Assembly: GCA_023248635.1 (NCBI GenBank)
Contig: JAHFED010000027.1
Location: 3,319-67,318 of the forward strand
DNA length: 64,000 nt
Direction: 5' to 3'
Origin: Myxococcales bacterium
GTDB taxonomy: Bacteria; Myxococcota; UBA727; VGSZ01
Position numbers and translations under genes: made by a program. This document shows positions 6,846 through 14,147 of the stretch, in pieces; within the stretch, counting starts at the first letter, position 1, and the number at the start of each line of letters is the position of its first letter. A model generated the notes under the pieces. That model was not told the origin of the DNA, did no database searches, and saw only the letters and a program-made list of their open reading frames with translations.

Positions 6846-8443
6846 CGATCCCCCGAGAAATCATCAGGATCAGGAGTGCCCAGCTCGAAGCGGGCAAAAG
6901 AGGGAGGCAGGGATACAGAGGGAGACCCCGTAAAGTTGCTTCCACAATTTCCCTCTAAGAGAGGAAACTTTGCAGGGACTCCCTGAGCCTCCCTGCCTCC
7001 CTGTCTCTCTGTTTCATGCAGCAGCCCGAGACCCCGAAACAGCATGCGGCCGTCGCTCTTCTTGGAGGACCAGCCCTTTTGCTCGAGCGACTCAGCCCAC
7101 CCGTTGATCGATTGTGGTCGTCCGCCGCGGGCCTCGGTCCAGATGCGGTAGGCGTCGTAGAGGACCTTCGACTGGACCCGTGCGCTCTCGGCGACGACGC
7201 AGCACTCCTCGAGGAACGCGGCGATGTTGTCGCTCTTGCTGCGGTACTCCGCTGTTGCCTCTTCGATCTTGCCGGCGGTCCCAAGGCCTTCGCGCTGCCA
7301 GGCCAAACACCCGTCAACGAGCCACCGCAGGATGCCAGGGAGCTCGAGCTTGAGCTTCTCTCGGAGGGTGACGTCCTCGCGGCCCAGGAAGGACACCTCG
7401 AAGGGCACCAGGCGCAAGCGGGCCCACACTGCGGGGTCGCCGCCGCGGATGACCGGCTTGTAGTTGGTCTGCAGCGCGAGTTTGTGGGTGGGCTCGAAGC
7501 TGAAGAAGTCCTTGTGCATGAAGCGGGCGCGGATCGAGTCCTGGCCTGTCAGGTTCTTGATCACGTCCTCGTCGAGCCGCTTCTGCTGCTTGGACTCGCT
7601 GGCGACAGCGAAGCGGAGCTGGTGCAGCTGCGCCTTCTCGGTCGGGTGTGCCTCGCCGTTCTTCTCCATGAGGAGGTCGGCCGGGATGGGGCAGGCATAG
7701 GGACCAAGGATGGCCAGCAGCGTTTCGACGAGGGTGCCTTTGCCGTTGCGCGACGTGGCGCCCCAGAAGATCGGGAGGACGTGCTCGCGGATGACACCGG
7801 TGAGGCAGTAGCCGAAGAAGCGCTGCAGGAAGGTGCGGACCTCAACGTCCGGCATGATCTCCGCAAGGAACTTCTCGAAGCGCGGGGCCACGGCGTCGTC
7901 GATGAATGGGACCGGTGCGATCTTGGTCAGCAGGTCGCTGCGGCGGTGTGACTGGAGCAGGCCTGTGCGCAGGTCGAGGGTGCCGTTGGAGCAGCAGAAC
8001 AGCCACGGATCCTTGTCGAGGTCGGCGGCGACGACGGTGATCGTGGGCTCGGCTGCCGCGAGCTTCAGCATTGCCGCCCGAGAGCTCGCGCTCTCACTTT
8101 TGTCCGCATGGCGCGCCAGCAGGTCCCGCTCGTGCTTGGATGCGGCGCCGACGGCGTCGACGAGGTAGCTGCGAGCGACGTCCTTGGTGGACAGCAAAGC
8201 TTGACCGTCGTCGTCGGCCCAGCGCCGGTCATCCCAGCGCAACCAGGCGCTGCGCTCCTTGTGGAAACGGAAGCCGCTGCCGCCGTGGTGGTTGACCCAA
8301 CGCTCTGCATTGCCGCTGTCGGTGAGGCGGGGGCCATCACCGAAAACGTCACGGCCGCCGCGGCGCATGCTGTCGATGTTGTCGAAGGCTGCGCCCAAGG
8401 GGATCAGTGTTTCCTCTGGCTCCATGTCGACGACGTCACTCAT
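6842..8443 (-). CDS. P4/D5-family phage replicative helicase
   Basis: 533 residues. The N-terminal third matches the D5 N-terminal domain, with SNGTLDLRTG at about residues 152-161. A superfamily-3 helicase core follows: Walker A GATSRNGKGT at 228-237, then a Lys/Glu-rich region and ALQTNYKPVI (the sensor region) at about 315. The last 150 residues include a winged-helix-like segment and an Asp/Pro-rich tail. The TOPRIM or AEP primase domain that many relatives carry is not seen, so primase activity is doubtful or supplied elsewhere. The protein should unwind phage DNA at initiation. ATG 8443 overlaps the upstream stop as ATGA. Confidence 0.88.
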   Translation of the reverse strand: MSDVVDMEPEETLIPLGAAFDNIDSMRRGGRDVFGDGPRLTDSGNAERWVNHHGGSGFRFHKERSAWLRWDDRRWADDDGQALLSTKDVARSYLVDAVGAASKHERDLLARHADKSESASSRAAMLKLAAAEPTITVVAADLDKDPWLFCCSNGTLDLRTGLLQSHRRSDLLTKIAPVPFIDDAVAPRFEKFLAEIMPDVEVRTFLQRFFGYCLTGVIREHVLPIFWGATSRNGKGTLVETLLAILGPYACPIPADLLMEKNGEAHPTEKAQLHQLRFAVASESKQQKRLDEDVIKNLTGQDSIRARFMHKDFFSFEPTHKLALQTNYKPVIRGGDPAVWARLRLVPFEVSFLGREDVTLREKLKLELPGILRWLVDGCLAWQREGLGTAGKIEEATAEYRSKSDNIAAFLEECCVVAESARVQSKVLYDAYRIWTEARGGRPQSINGWAESLEQKGWSSKKSDGRMLFRGLGLLHETERQGGREAQGVPAKFPLLEGNCGSNFTGSPSVSLPPSFARFELGTPDPDDFSGDR

Positions 8444-8736
8444 CGACGACCCCCACCGCGCATAAGGACCAGCAGGTCGTCACGCCGCTTTTGCCAGCAG
8501 TCGCAAGCGCTCTCCTCGTCGAGGCGGGAGGCGCACGTCTTCTCATGAGAGCGCGGAGCAGCGGCGAGGAGGTCGAACGCATCGTGTGCGAGCGAGACCG
8601 CGGGCGCGTCATCAGCGACCATGAGGCAGCCCATGACGGGAAGGCCTTGGCGATCGACGACGAAGGCGTTGCCGACGGGGCTCGTCGTGATGCGCCACGG
8701 GAGCGCGCGGTTGCGCTGGTTGACGACGTTGCTCAC
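8440..8736 (-). CDS. Phage hypothetical protein (98 aa)
   Basis: Starts MSNVVNQRNRALPWRITTSP and has a short beta-rich N-terminal half (NAFVVDRQGLPVMGCLMVAD) followed by helices containing SLAHDAFDLLAAAPRSHEKT. A Cys-containing stretch, ESACDCWQKR, lies near the end. The pattern resembles small phage proteins found next to methyltransferases, but no function is known. Coupled by ATGA to both neighbours. Confidence 0.55.
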   Translation of the reverse strand: MSNVVNQRNRALPWRITTSPVGNAFVVDRQGLPVMGCLMVADDAPAVSLAHDAFDLLAAAPRSHEKTCASRLDEESACDCWQKRRDDLLVLMRGGGRR

Positions 8737-9281
8737 TTTGGCCCCCGAACAACGACGACGACGGAAGGGAACGGGGCGTCCGCGGTGGCATCACCAAAGC
8801 GGAGGCGCCCGAGGGCGAAGTGAATCTCGGTGGTCACACCTGCTTCGAATGCGGCACGGACGATGTCGTCGCCACGAAGGGTGGCGAACGCCTTGTCGTT
8901 GAGCGCCAAGCAGCGGTGGAACCAGGTCCGGCAGGTGCGCGCCGGTAGAAGCATCACGGTCGTGAGCCCCTTGGCGGCCTCGGCGATCGCCTTGTCGACG
9001 AACGGCCCGACGTCCGAATAGGGCGGATTCATCCAGGCGCAGCCGCCGTCGGCATCCTCCGCCCAGGGCTGCACCAGGGCGTCTTGCTCGATCGTGTAGC
9101 AGCGGGGTGCCTTCTTGCTCGCATGCGTCGCCGCCACGTCGAGGGCGAAGCGGAAGCCGCGCGCAGTCCAAGCGTCGACGACGGCCTGTTCAGTCGGCCA
9201 TTCGTCGCTGCTCGAGGAGAAGAGCGCCGACCATTTCGTGGTCGGCGCTTCCTCGGCCCTGGCAAGGCTCTTCAGCTTCAC
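8733..9281 (-). CDS. Phage N6-adenine DNA methyltransferase (Dam-type)
   Basis: About 182 residues from a GTG at 9281 that overlaps the upstream stop as GTGA; sequence further upstream in this frame is Arg-rich and not convincing. The catalytic motif is CAWMNPPYSDVGPFVD (NPPY). LDVAATHASKKAP resembles the AdoMet-binding region of the phage N-6-adenine-methyltransferase family (PF05869-like), and VMLLPARTCRTWFHR follows. It probably methylates adenine in phage DNA, protecting it from host restriction or marking replication. The target sequence cannot be predicted. Confidence 0.85.
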   Translation of the reverse strand: MKLKSLARAEEAPTTKWSALFSSSSDEWPTEQAVVDAWTARGFRFALDVAATHASKKAPRCYTIEQDALVQPWAEDADGGCAWMNPPYSDVGPFVDKAIAEAAKGLTTVMLLPARTCRTWFHRCLALNDKAFATLRGDDIVRAAFEAGVTTEIHFALGRLRFGDATADAPFPSVVVVVRGPK

Positions 9282-9697
9282 GCCTCGGCGCCCGTCGCGG
9301 TCTTCGACTTCTCGGTGGCGAGCTTGTCGATGAGGTCCATCTGCCGGAACTCGTCGATCTCGTCCTTGGTCATCGCGACGTCGTCGACGCACTCGTTGGT
9401 GTCACAGCGGAACACGCGCCATGCGCGAGCGCCCAGGTCGGGTTCGCGGTAGCAGTCGACGACGCGCTCTTCGGTGCCCGTCTGGACCTCGCGCCGAAGC
9501 TTCGCCAGCGCCGGCATCTTCGCGTCCATCACGGCCTTGGCGTTCTTCGTGGCGTTCTTGATCGCCTCCTCTTCGTCCTCGAGCTCCTTCCACCCCTTCG
9601 CGAGGGTTTGGCCCTTGGTCGCGATCTCGTCGGGGGTCAGCTTGAACGGCACACGCCGCGTCAGCACCGGGGTCTTGTCTTTCGTCGTCGTCAACAT
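9278..9697 (-). CDS. Phage hypothetical protein, coiled-coil type (139 aa)
   Basis: The helical N-terminal half (KGWKELEDEEEAIKNATKNA, then AKMPALAKLRREV) is followed by a strand-rich segment, VVDCYREPDLGARAWRVFRC, and a conserved-looking tail MTKDEIDEFRQMDLIDKLAT. This layout occurs in phage early proteins of unknown function. ATG 9697 is chosen because AAGGAG sits 6 nt upstream. Two in-frame ATGs further upstream, at 9703 and 9727, are possible; the latter overlaps the preceding stop as ATGA. Confidence 0.6.
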   Translation of the reverse strand: MLTTTKDKTPVLTRRVPFKLTPDEIATKGQTLAKGWKELEDEEEAIKNATKNAKAVMDAKMPALAKLRREVQTGTEERVVDCYREPDLGARAWRVFRCDTNECVDDVAMTKDEIDEFRQMDLIDKLATEKSKTATGAEA

Positions 9698-9723
9698 CGT
9701 CATCTCCTTGTTGTTGCGTGGGG

Positions 9724-9996
9724 TCATCGATCGCTCCCGTGAACCGCAGCCCACACGGCAGCGGCGGCTTCACCGGCGTCCTTCGACGAGGGCGAAATGC
9801 GCACTTTCCCGTCGATCATCGCGGTGACGACGACGGCACCAGTCGCCGACACATGGACGCCCGTGACGTGGATGCGTTGGCCGGGCGCCTTCTCGCGACG
9901 GGCGAGCTCCAGCCACACGTCAACGAAGCGCGCGGCAGCTTTGGCGTTGGCGTTCGCGACGGGGTCGCCGAAAAGCGAGGCTTGGTGGGTGGTCAT
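9724..9996 (-). CDS. Phage hypothetical protein (90 aa)
   Basis: Starts MTTHQASLFGDPVANANAKA and contains RFVDVWLELARREKAPGQ followed by a strand pair (IHVTGVHVSATGAVVVTAMI). Family not recognised. ATG 9996 overlaps the upstream stop as ATGA. Confidence 0.5.
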   Translation of the reverse strand: MTTHQASLFGDPVANANAKAAARFVDVWLELARREKAPGQRIHVTGVHVSATGAVVVTAMIDGKVRISPSSKDAGEAAAAVWAAVHGSDR

Positions 9997-10949
9997 GGCG
10001 TCACCGCGTCGGCAGCGCGAAGCGCGGCGAGGTCGTCGGCCTCCTTCGTCATCAGGTTGCCGGCCTGCTCCAGGCCCTCGAGGAACTGTCGGCGGGAGAA
10101 CACGGGGAGATCGGCGGCCAGGGCGGGGGCCTGCTTCATCGCCGCCTTGAGCGCGTCAGCAGCCAACAGAGCAGGTACGTCGTCGAGCGCCACCAGCTTG
10201 CTGCCGCGGGGCTTCAACTTGGACAGCGTCTCAACGTCGAGACGGGCACTGTCGAAGGCAGAGACGTGGTCGGTGATCCACGAGGCGCCGTCCCAGAACC
10301 GACGTCCATTGGCGTCGTTCCGCATGGCCACATGGTTGCGGGTGTCGGTCGGCGGCTTCACCTTCGCGCGCGCCGTGGCAGCAGGGCGGGGCTCGGCAGC
10401 CCGACGCGCCGCGTCCTCCTGCATCTCGGCCACGAGGACGGTGAGGTCACGGACCTTGCCGCACAGCTCGACGATGCTGTCGGGGACGTTGAGGTCGAGG
10501 GAGATCTCGTCGTTGAAGTCGAGGCACGCCCGGACGGCACCGCTGTCTTCGTTCGCCTCAGCGAGCAGTAGAGCGCTCAGGTCGTCGAGGGCGACACCGG
10601 GCGGCAGTGGAGGGTTCGCCTCGAGCTCGGCCACCCGCGCCTGCAGGCGAACGATGGCCCGCGCGGCCTTCCGTGGCCATGCCGGGTGCGGGAGGTCGAG
10701 GTCGTACTCTGGCGACATCTCAGGCCCAAGCAGCGCCGCCGCAAGGACGTCGACCGCCACTCGGTATGCGTGGGTGGTCTCCGCATGTTCGGCGATCTCA
10801 CGTCGCAGATCTTCCCGCAGCCCGTCCACCGCAAAACGCTGCTCGTCGCGCACCCGAAGCGCCTCGATCACGAGGTCCTCGAGGGCGGCCATGGTCGTGG
10901 CACGGAAGGCCTCGAGGCGGAGGCGGTCGGTGTCGAGAGGTGCCATCAT
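9993..10949 (-). CDS. Phage hypothetical protein with long helices (318 aa)
   Basis: This is the first clear gene of the leftward operon next to the att site. It is mostly helical, with coiled-coil-like stretches (IVRLQARVAELEANPPLPPG and CGKVRDLTVLVAEMQEDAAR). A short central segment, RNDANGRRFWDGASWITDH, resembles the RFWDG.W motif of DUF2510 proteins; that match is only suggestive. Two tandem ATGs (10949, 10946) could start it. No integrase or repressor signature is visible. Function unknown. Confidence 0.55.
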   Translation of the reverse strand: MMAPLDTDRLRLEAFRATTMAALEDLVIEALRVRDEQRFAVDGLREDLRREIAEHAETTHAYRVAVDVLAAALLGPEMSPEYDLDLPHPAWPRKAARAIVRLQARVAELEANPPLPPGVALDDLSALLLAEANEDSGAVRACLDFNDEISLDLNVPDSIVELCGKVRDLTVLVAEMQEDAARRAAEPRPAATARAKVKPPTDTRNHVAMRNDANGRRFWDGASWITDHVSAFDSARLDVETLSKLKPRGSKLVALDDVPALLAADALKAAMKQAPALAADLPVFSRRQFLEGLEQAGNLMTKEADDLAALRAADAVTP

Positions 10950-11137
10950 CGGACACCGCCCCGAGCTCGGGCGACGGCTGCGACGATCAGGGTGCTCGAA
11001 AAACAGGCGCGCTGTTTGGGTCTCCAGTGGGTCCGCGCAGGCGCCGCAACCACCGCTGGGGCCGCTGTTTCGACTGACCCGATGCCGCTATTTCCGCATC
11101 CGGCCGCCGTCGTCGAAAGTCGCCGATTGCCTCGGGA
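10950..11137. other. Prophage edge without a confident gene
   Basis: A leftward frame ends at 10946 and overlaps the next start as ATGA, but its upstream half is antisense to the tRNA fragment. It may be the 3' end of a phage gene interrupted by integration, or no gene at all. The sequence must also hold, or be crossed by, the promoter of the leftward prophage operon; no clear promoter was seen. Confidence 0.3.
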
Positions 11138-11195
11138 GGACTCAAAATCCGGTATCCGCGAGGGTGTGAGGGTTCGATTCCCTCCTTCGGCACCA
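11138..11195 (+). other. tRNA-Leu(CAA) 3' fragment: prophage attachment site
   Basis: The sequence from GGACTCAAAATCC through CCTTCGGCACCA matches the 3' part of a tRNA-Leu. It includes the anticodon loop CTCAAAA (anticodon CAA), a short variable arm (TCC GCGA GGG), the T-arm GAGGG TTCGATT CCCTC and an encoded CCA. To its left the pairing fails: the anticodon stem keeps only three pairs and the would-be acceptor 5' strand mismatches at two positions. The fragment is therefore a partial copy, as expected where a phage integrated into a tRNA 3' end. Confidence 0.75.
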
Positions 11196-11201
11196 CGACG
11201 A

Positions 11202-11228
11202 CAAAGGGCTCCGCAAGGGGCCCTTGTC
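11202..11228 (+). terminator. Hairpin downstream of the tRNA-Leu fragment
   Basis: ACAAAGGGCTCC and GGGGCCCTTGT pair over 11 positions with one bulged A and a CGCAA loop. There is only a short T run after it. It is probably the original terminator of the tRNA gene. Confidence 0.45.
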
Positions 11229-11258
11229 ATTTGGCCGCCGGGCCTGAGAGCGAGACCG

Positions 11259-12767
11259 TCAAAAGCCGCGGAGCACCAGCAGCCCCAACAGGGTCCCCAC
11301 GCACAAGGCGACGGCGCCGCCGATGAAGCGCCCGTGGATGACCGGCAACAGGGTGACCCACGCGGGCTGCGCGAGGCTGCCGATCATGCTTGCCGCGGCG
11401 GGCGACGTCGGCACCAGGCTCACGAGGGAGGGCCCGCTGGGGGCGCCGGGCTCGGACGATTCGCGTTGCAGGACCTCGGGGCGCGCGGCGCGGCCGGGCA
11501 GGGTGTCGGAGCCGCCCAGGACGTGGTCTCCGCCGAAGCGGGCATCGACGGGCACGATGTCTGGTTCGATGGCAGCGATGGCGGCGTCGAAGTCGCGGGC
11601 GTTCTGAAAGCGTTCTTCGGCGTTGCGGGCGAGAGCCTTGATGATCAGGCGGTCGATCGAGGCTGGAACCGCAAGGCCCTTCTCCGTCGGCAGATTGAAG
11701 CGCCCCAGGGGCAGGTCGCCGGTGAGCAACTCGTAGAGGATCACGCCAGCGGCGTAGAGATCGGCCCGCTGATCGACGCGCTTGGCGTCGGTGCGTTGTT
11801 CGGGGGCCATATAGTTGACCGTGCCCATGGTCATGCGGCTTTTCGTCAAATTGGGATGGGGATCGTTCTCCTCTTCCATGATCCCTGCGAGGCCAAAGTC
11901 GACCAGCACCGGCCGTTCGTCGCCGGCTGGGCCGTTCATCAGGATGTTCTCGGGCTTGAGATCGCGGTGGATAACGCCAGGCTTGTGGGCGGCGTACAGG
12001 GCCTGCAGGATCAGCCGCGTGAAGCGCAGAGCCAGCGCCGGTTCCAACGGACCCCGCTCAAGGAACTTGCGCAGGGGGTGTCCCTCGATGAACTCCATCG
12101 CAATGTAATAAATATCGGTGCCGGCTCGACCTTGATCCCACACTGAGACCACGCCCGGGTGCGAAATGGCCCGCATGGCCGCACCCTCGCGTTCGAAGCG
12201 GGCGACGAAGTCGGGGCGCACCGCGAGCTCGGGGGCGAGGGTCTTGATGGCGGCGCAGCGACCTGTTGAGAGCTGGCGCGCCCGATACACGCGGCCCATG
12301 GCGCCCTTGCCGATCATCTCGATGACGTCGAAGCCGGGGATCACGGGCAACGGCTCGGTCGCAGGCTTGTTCGCCGTCGCCGCTGTCGTCGGCGTTGCTT
12401 TGGGGCTCGGAGCGGGCGCCGCACCTTCGAGTGAGCGCCGAGCAGGACGTCCGGGAGCGGTGCCGGGCTCCTCGGTCGAGGGCAAGGACTGCATGCCGCC
12501 GTCGAGGACGCGGGTATCGATCTGCGGCCTGGCCGCCCGCAGGGCTGAGGGCAGTGGTGCTTGGGGCAGGGCGTGGGTGTAGCGCTTCGCCAAAGCCGGG
12601 TGGATGCCGAGGCCGCCTTCGTCCGTCGCCACCGCTCGTTCCGCCGCCGCCGCTGCGCGCTTGGGCTTGGGGAAGCGCGTGGCGCAGCGATCGCAACGCA
12701 AGGACCCGCCAGGGGCGACGCCGGCGTCGGCGACGTCGGCGTTGCAGGCAGGACAGCGCTCGGACAT
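11259..12767 (-). CDS. Hanks-type Ser/Thr protein kinase with N-terminal Zn-ribbon and C-terminal membrane anchor
   Basis: 502 residues. Residues 5-28 form a CxxC...CxxC Zn-ribbon (CPACNADV and CDRCATRF). A long Ala/Pro-rich linker leads to the kinase domain at about 145-410: Gly loop GKGAMGRVY at 153-161, Lys 175 in AAIK, HRDLKPEN with Asp 269, DFG with Asp 290, and GTVNYMAPEQ. A single membrane segment (GGAVALCVGTLLGLLVL) ends the protein, so kinase and Zn-ribbon should face the cytoplasm with almost nothing outside. All catalytic residues are present. GGAGG lies just before ATG 12767. It stands alone between the prophage and the repeat array; its substrates are unknown. Confidence 0.92.
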   Translation of the reverse strand: MSERCPACNADVADAGVAPGGSLRCDRCATRFPKPKRAAAAAERAVATDEGGLGIHPALAKRYTHALPQAPLPSALRAARPQIDTRVLDGGMQSLPSTEEPGTAPGRPARRSLEGAAPAPSPKATPTTAATANKPATEPLPVIPGFDVIEMIGKGAMGRVYRARQLSTGRCAAIKTLAPELAVRPDFVARFEREGAAMRAISHPGVVSVWDQGRAGTDIYYIAMEFIEGHPLRKFLERGPLEPALALRFTRLILQALYAAHKPGVIHRDLKPENILMNGPAGDERPVLVDFGLAGIMEEENDPHPNLTKSRMTMGTVNYMAPEQRTDAKRVDQRADLYAAGVILYELLTGDLPLGRFNLPTEKGLAVPASIDRLIIKALARNAEERFQNARDFDAAIAAIEPDIVPVDARFGGDHVLGGSDTLPGRAARPEVLQRESSEPGAPSGPSLVSLVPTSPAAASMIGSLAQPAWVTLLPVIHGRFIGGAVALCVGTLLGLLVLRGF

Positions 12768-12933
12768 GGGATCCTCCTGCGGCAGCCTGGATCCAGTGGG
12801 AGCCAGGAGGAGACAACGAGAGGCCCATGGCTACCACCCCGAAGATCACGCCTCCAACTTTCTGACTCGAGGTGATCGCGGGAGATCACCGTTCCCGCTT
12901 TGGGCACTCAGGGCTCTTGAGCGATTGGCACTG

Positions 12934-13139
12934 TTTGCGCCGTTGGAACGGCGCAAAGCAGGAAGCACTTTGCGCCGTGCCAACGGCGCAAACCATCGGC
13001 ACTTGAGCCGTGACAACGGCGCAAAGCAGGAAGCACTTTGCGCCGTGCCAACGGCGCAAAGCAGGAAGCACTCTGCGCCGTGCCAACGGCGCAAACCATC
13101 GGCACTTGAGCCGTGACAACGGCGCGAAGCCGGAAGCCG
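12934..13139. repeat. 103-bp tandem duplication of palindromic elements
   Basis: Two consecutive units of 103 bp start at 12934 and 13037. Each contains two copies of a 24-bp palindrome of the form TTTGCGCCGTGCCAACGGCGCAAA, at 12934, 12969, 13037 and 13072, separated by GCAGGAAGCAC. A third, degenerate half-palindrome (GAGCCGTGACAACGGCGCAA) ends each unit. The array fills most of the 434-bp gap between the leftward kinase gene and the rightward xth gene; no gene is seen in that gap. A related single copy lies at 29418-29441. Confidence 0.9.
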
Positions 13140-13201
13140 CTGACGGCATCGGCCGAAAGGTGGATTGACCTTGGAAACAGTGCCAGAGAGCAGGCAGATC
13201 C

Positions 13202-14029
13202 ATGCGCATCGTGTCTTGGAACGTGAATGGCCTCCGCGCCGTGATGGCCAAGCAGCCCTCGGAGGCGCGCCAGCGTCTTGGTCATCAACCCTTCACCCAT
13301 TGGCTCGACAGCTGCGGCGCCGACGTGATTGGCCTGCAGGAAGTGCGCGCGTCGCCCGAGCAGCTCGAGGCGGAGCTCGCCTCGCTCAAGAAGCGGGGTT
13401 GGCATGTGCACATCAGCGGCGCCGAAAAGAAGGGCTACTCAGGCGTGGGCCTGCTCTCACGGCAGGTGCCCGACGAGATCGAGACCACGGTGGGCGTCGC
13501 CGAATTCGACGTCGAAGGCCGGGTGCAGCGCGCGCGTTTTGGCTCCCTCGTCGTCGTCAACGGCTACTTTCCCAATGGCAACGGCAAAGAGCGCGATAAC
13601 TCCCGCATCCCTTTCAAGCTGGCGTTTTACCGGCGCGTTTTCGAGCTGCTCGAGGGCGAACGACGTCGGGGGGCCAAGCTGCTGGTGATGGGCGATTTCA
13701 ATACGGCGCACAAAGAGATCGACCTCGCGCGGCCCAAGACGAACCAGAAGACGTCGGGCTTTACGCCCATCGAACGCGCGGAGCTCGACCGCTGGCTGCA
13801 GGCTGGTTGGATCGACACCTTCCGCGAGATGGAGCCAGGAGAAGGGCATTACTCCTGGTGGTCCCAGCGCGGAAATCTGCGGGAGCGCAACGTCGGCTGG
13901 CGCATTGACCTTGTGCTGGCGAGCCACGGGGCGCGCCCCTACTTGCGTCGGGCGTTCATCGAAAAGCACGTGTTCGGCAGCGATCACTGCCCGGTCGGCG
14001 TCGACCTCGACGACGACGTTCACGCCTGA
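13202..14029 (+). CDS. xth: Exodeoxyribonuclease III
   Basis: The 275-residue protein is the AP endonuclease/3'-5' exonuclease of base-excision repair. It shows the full exonuclease-III motif set: MRIVSWNVNGLRAV (Asn 7), GLQEVRA (Glu 47), NGYFPNGNG, LLVMGDFNTAHKEIDL (Asp and Asn of the active site), WRIDLVLAS and FGSDHCPVGVDL (catalytic Asp-His near the end). Length is normal. The gene starts soon after the palindrome array. It is probably monocistronic, with the SppA-like gene 118 bp downstream. Confidence 0.95.
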   Translation: MRIVSWNVNGLRAVMAKQPSEARQRLGHQPFTHWLDSCGADVIGLQEVRASPEQLEAELASLKKRGWHVHISGAEKKGYSGVGLLSRQVPDEIETTVGVAEFDVEGRVQRARFGSLVVVNGYFPNGNGKERDNSRIPFKLAFYRRVFELLEGERRRGAKLLVMGDFNTAHKEIDLARPKTNQKTSGFTPIERAELDRWLQAGWIDTFREMEPGEGHYSWWSQRGNLRERNVGWRIDLVLASHGARPYLRRAFIEKHVFGSDHCPVGVDLDDDVHA

Positions 14030-14147
14030 GCGCGCAGACGCTCGATTTGTCCTCGCTGTGCGCCGCCCCAACGGCGTGTGGTCCCCCAGGGCGCCCGGCT
14101 GCTGGGAAACCTTGACGCGGGCCGGTCCTGCCTCGACAACCCGACGG

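Larger units (their letters stand above)
1..11195. mobile_element. Prophage, right-hand end (partial)
   Basis: A run of leftward genes with phage products (portal, both terminase subunits, RusA-like resolvase, SSB, HNH protein, D5-family helicase, Dam-type methyltransferase) ends at a tRNA-Leu 3' fragment at 11138-11195. Almost every junction is a 4-bp start/stop overlap, the packing typical of phage operons. For a rightward tRNA, the fragment marks the distal duplication of the attachment site, so the intact tRNA should lie at the unseen left end. Head, tail, lysis and integrase genes are not in the window; no integrase is visible near this end. The boundary at 11195 is inferred from the tRNA match and from the switch to chromosomal genes at 11259. 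Confidence 0.85.

Noticed and set aside
10946-11230. Leftward frame over the tRNA-Leu fragment (reads GGNRTLTPSRIPDFES)
   Set aside because: That peptide is the well-known false translation of the antisense strand of a tRNA-Leu. Only the last part, before 11100, could belong to a phage gene, and no start supports it.
10950-11258. Integrase gene at the right prophage end
   Set aside because: No tyrosine or serine recombinase motif was found; the nearest gene (9993-10949) is a helical protein without such motifs.
12850-13200. CRISPR array
   Set aside because: The repeats at 12934-13139 are palindromes with identical spacers inside a 103-bp duplication; spacers in a CRISPR array differ and no cas gene is near.
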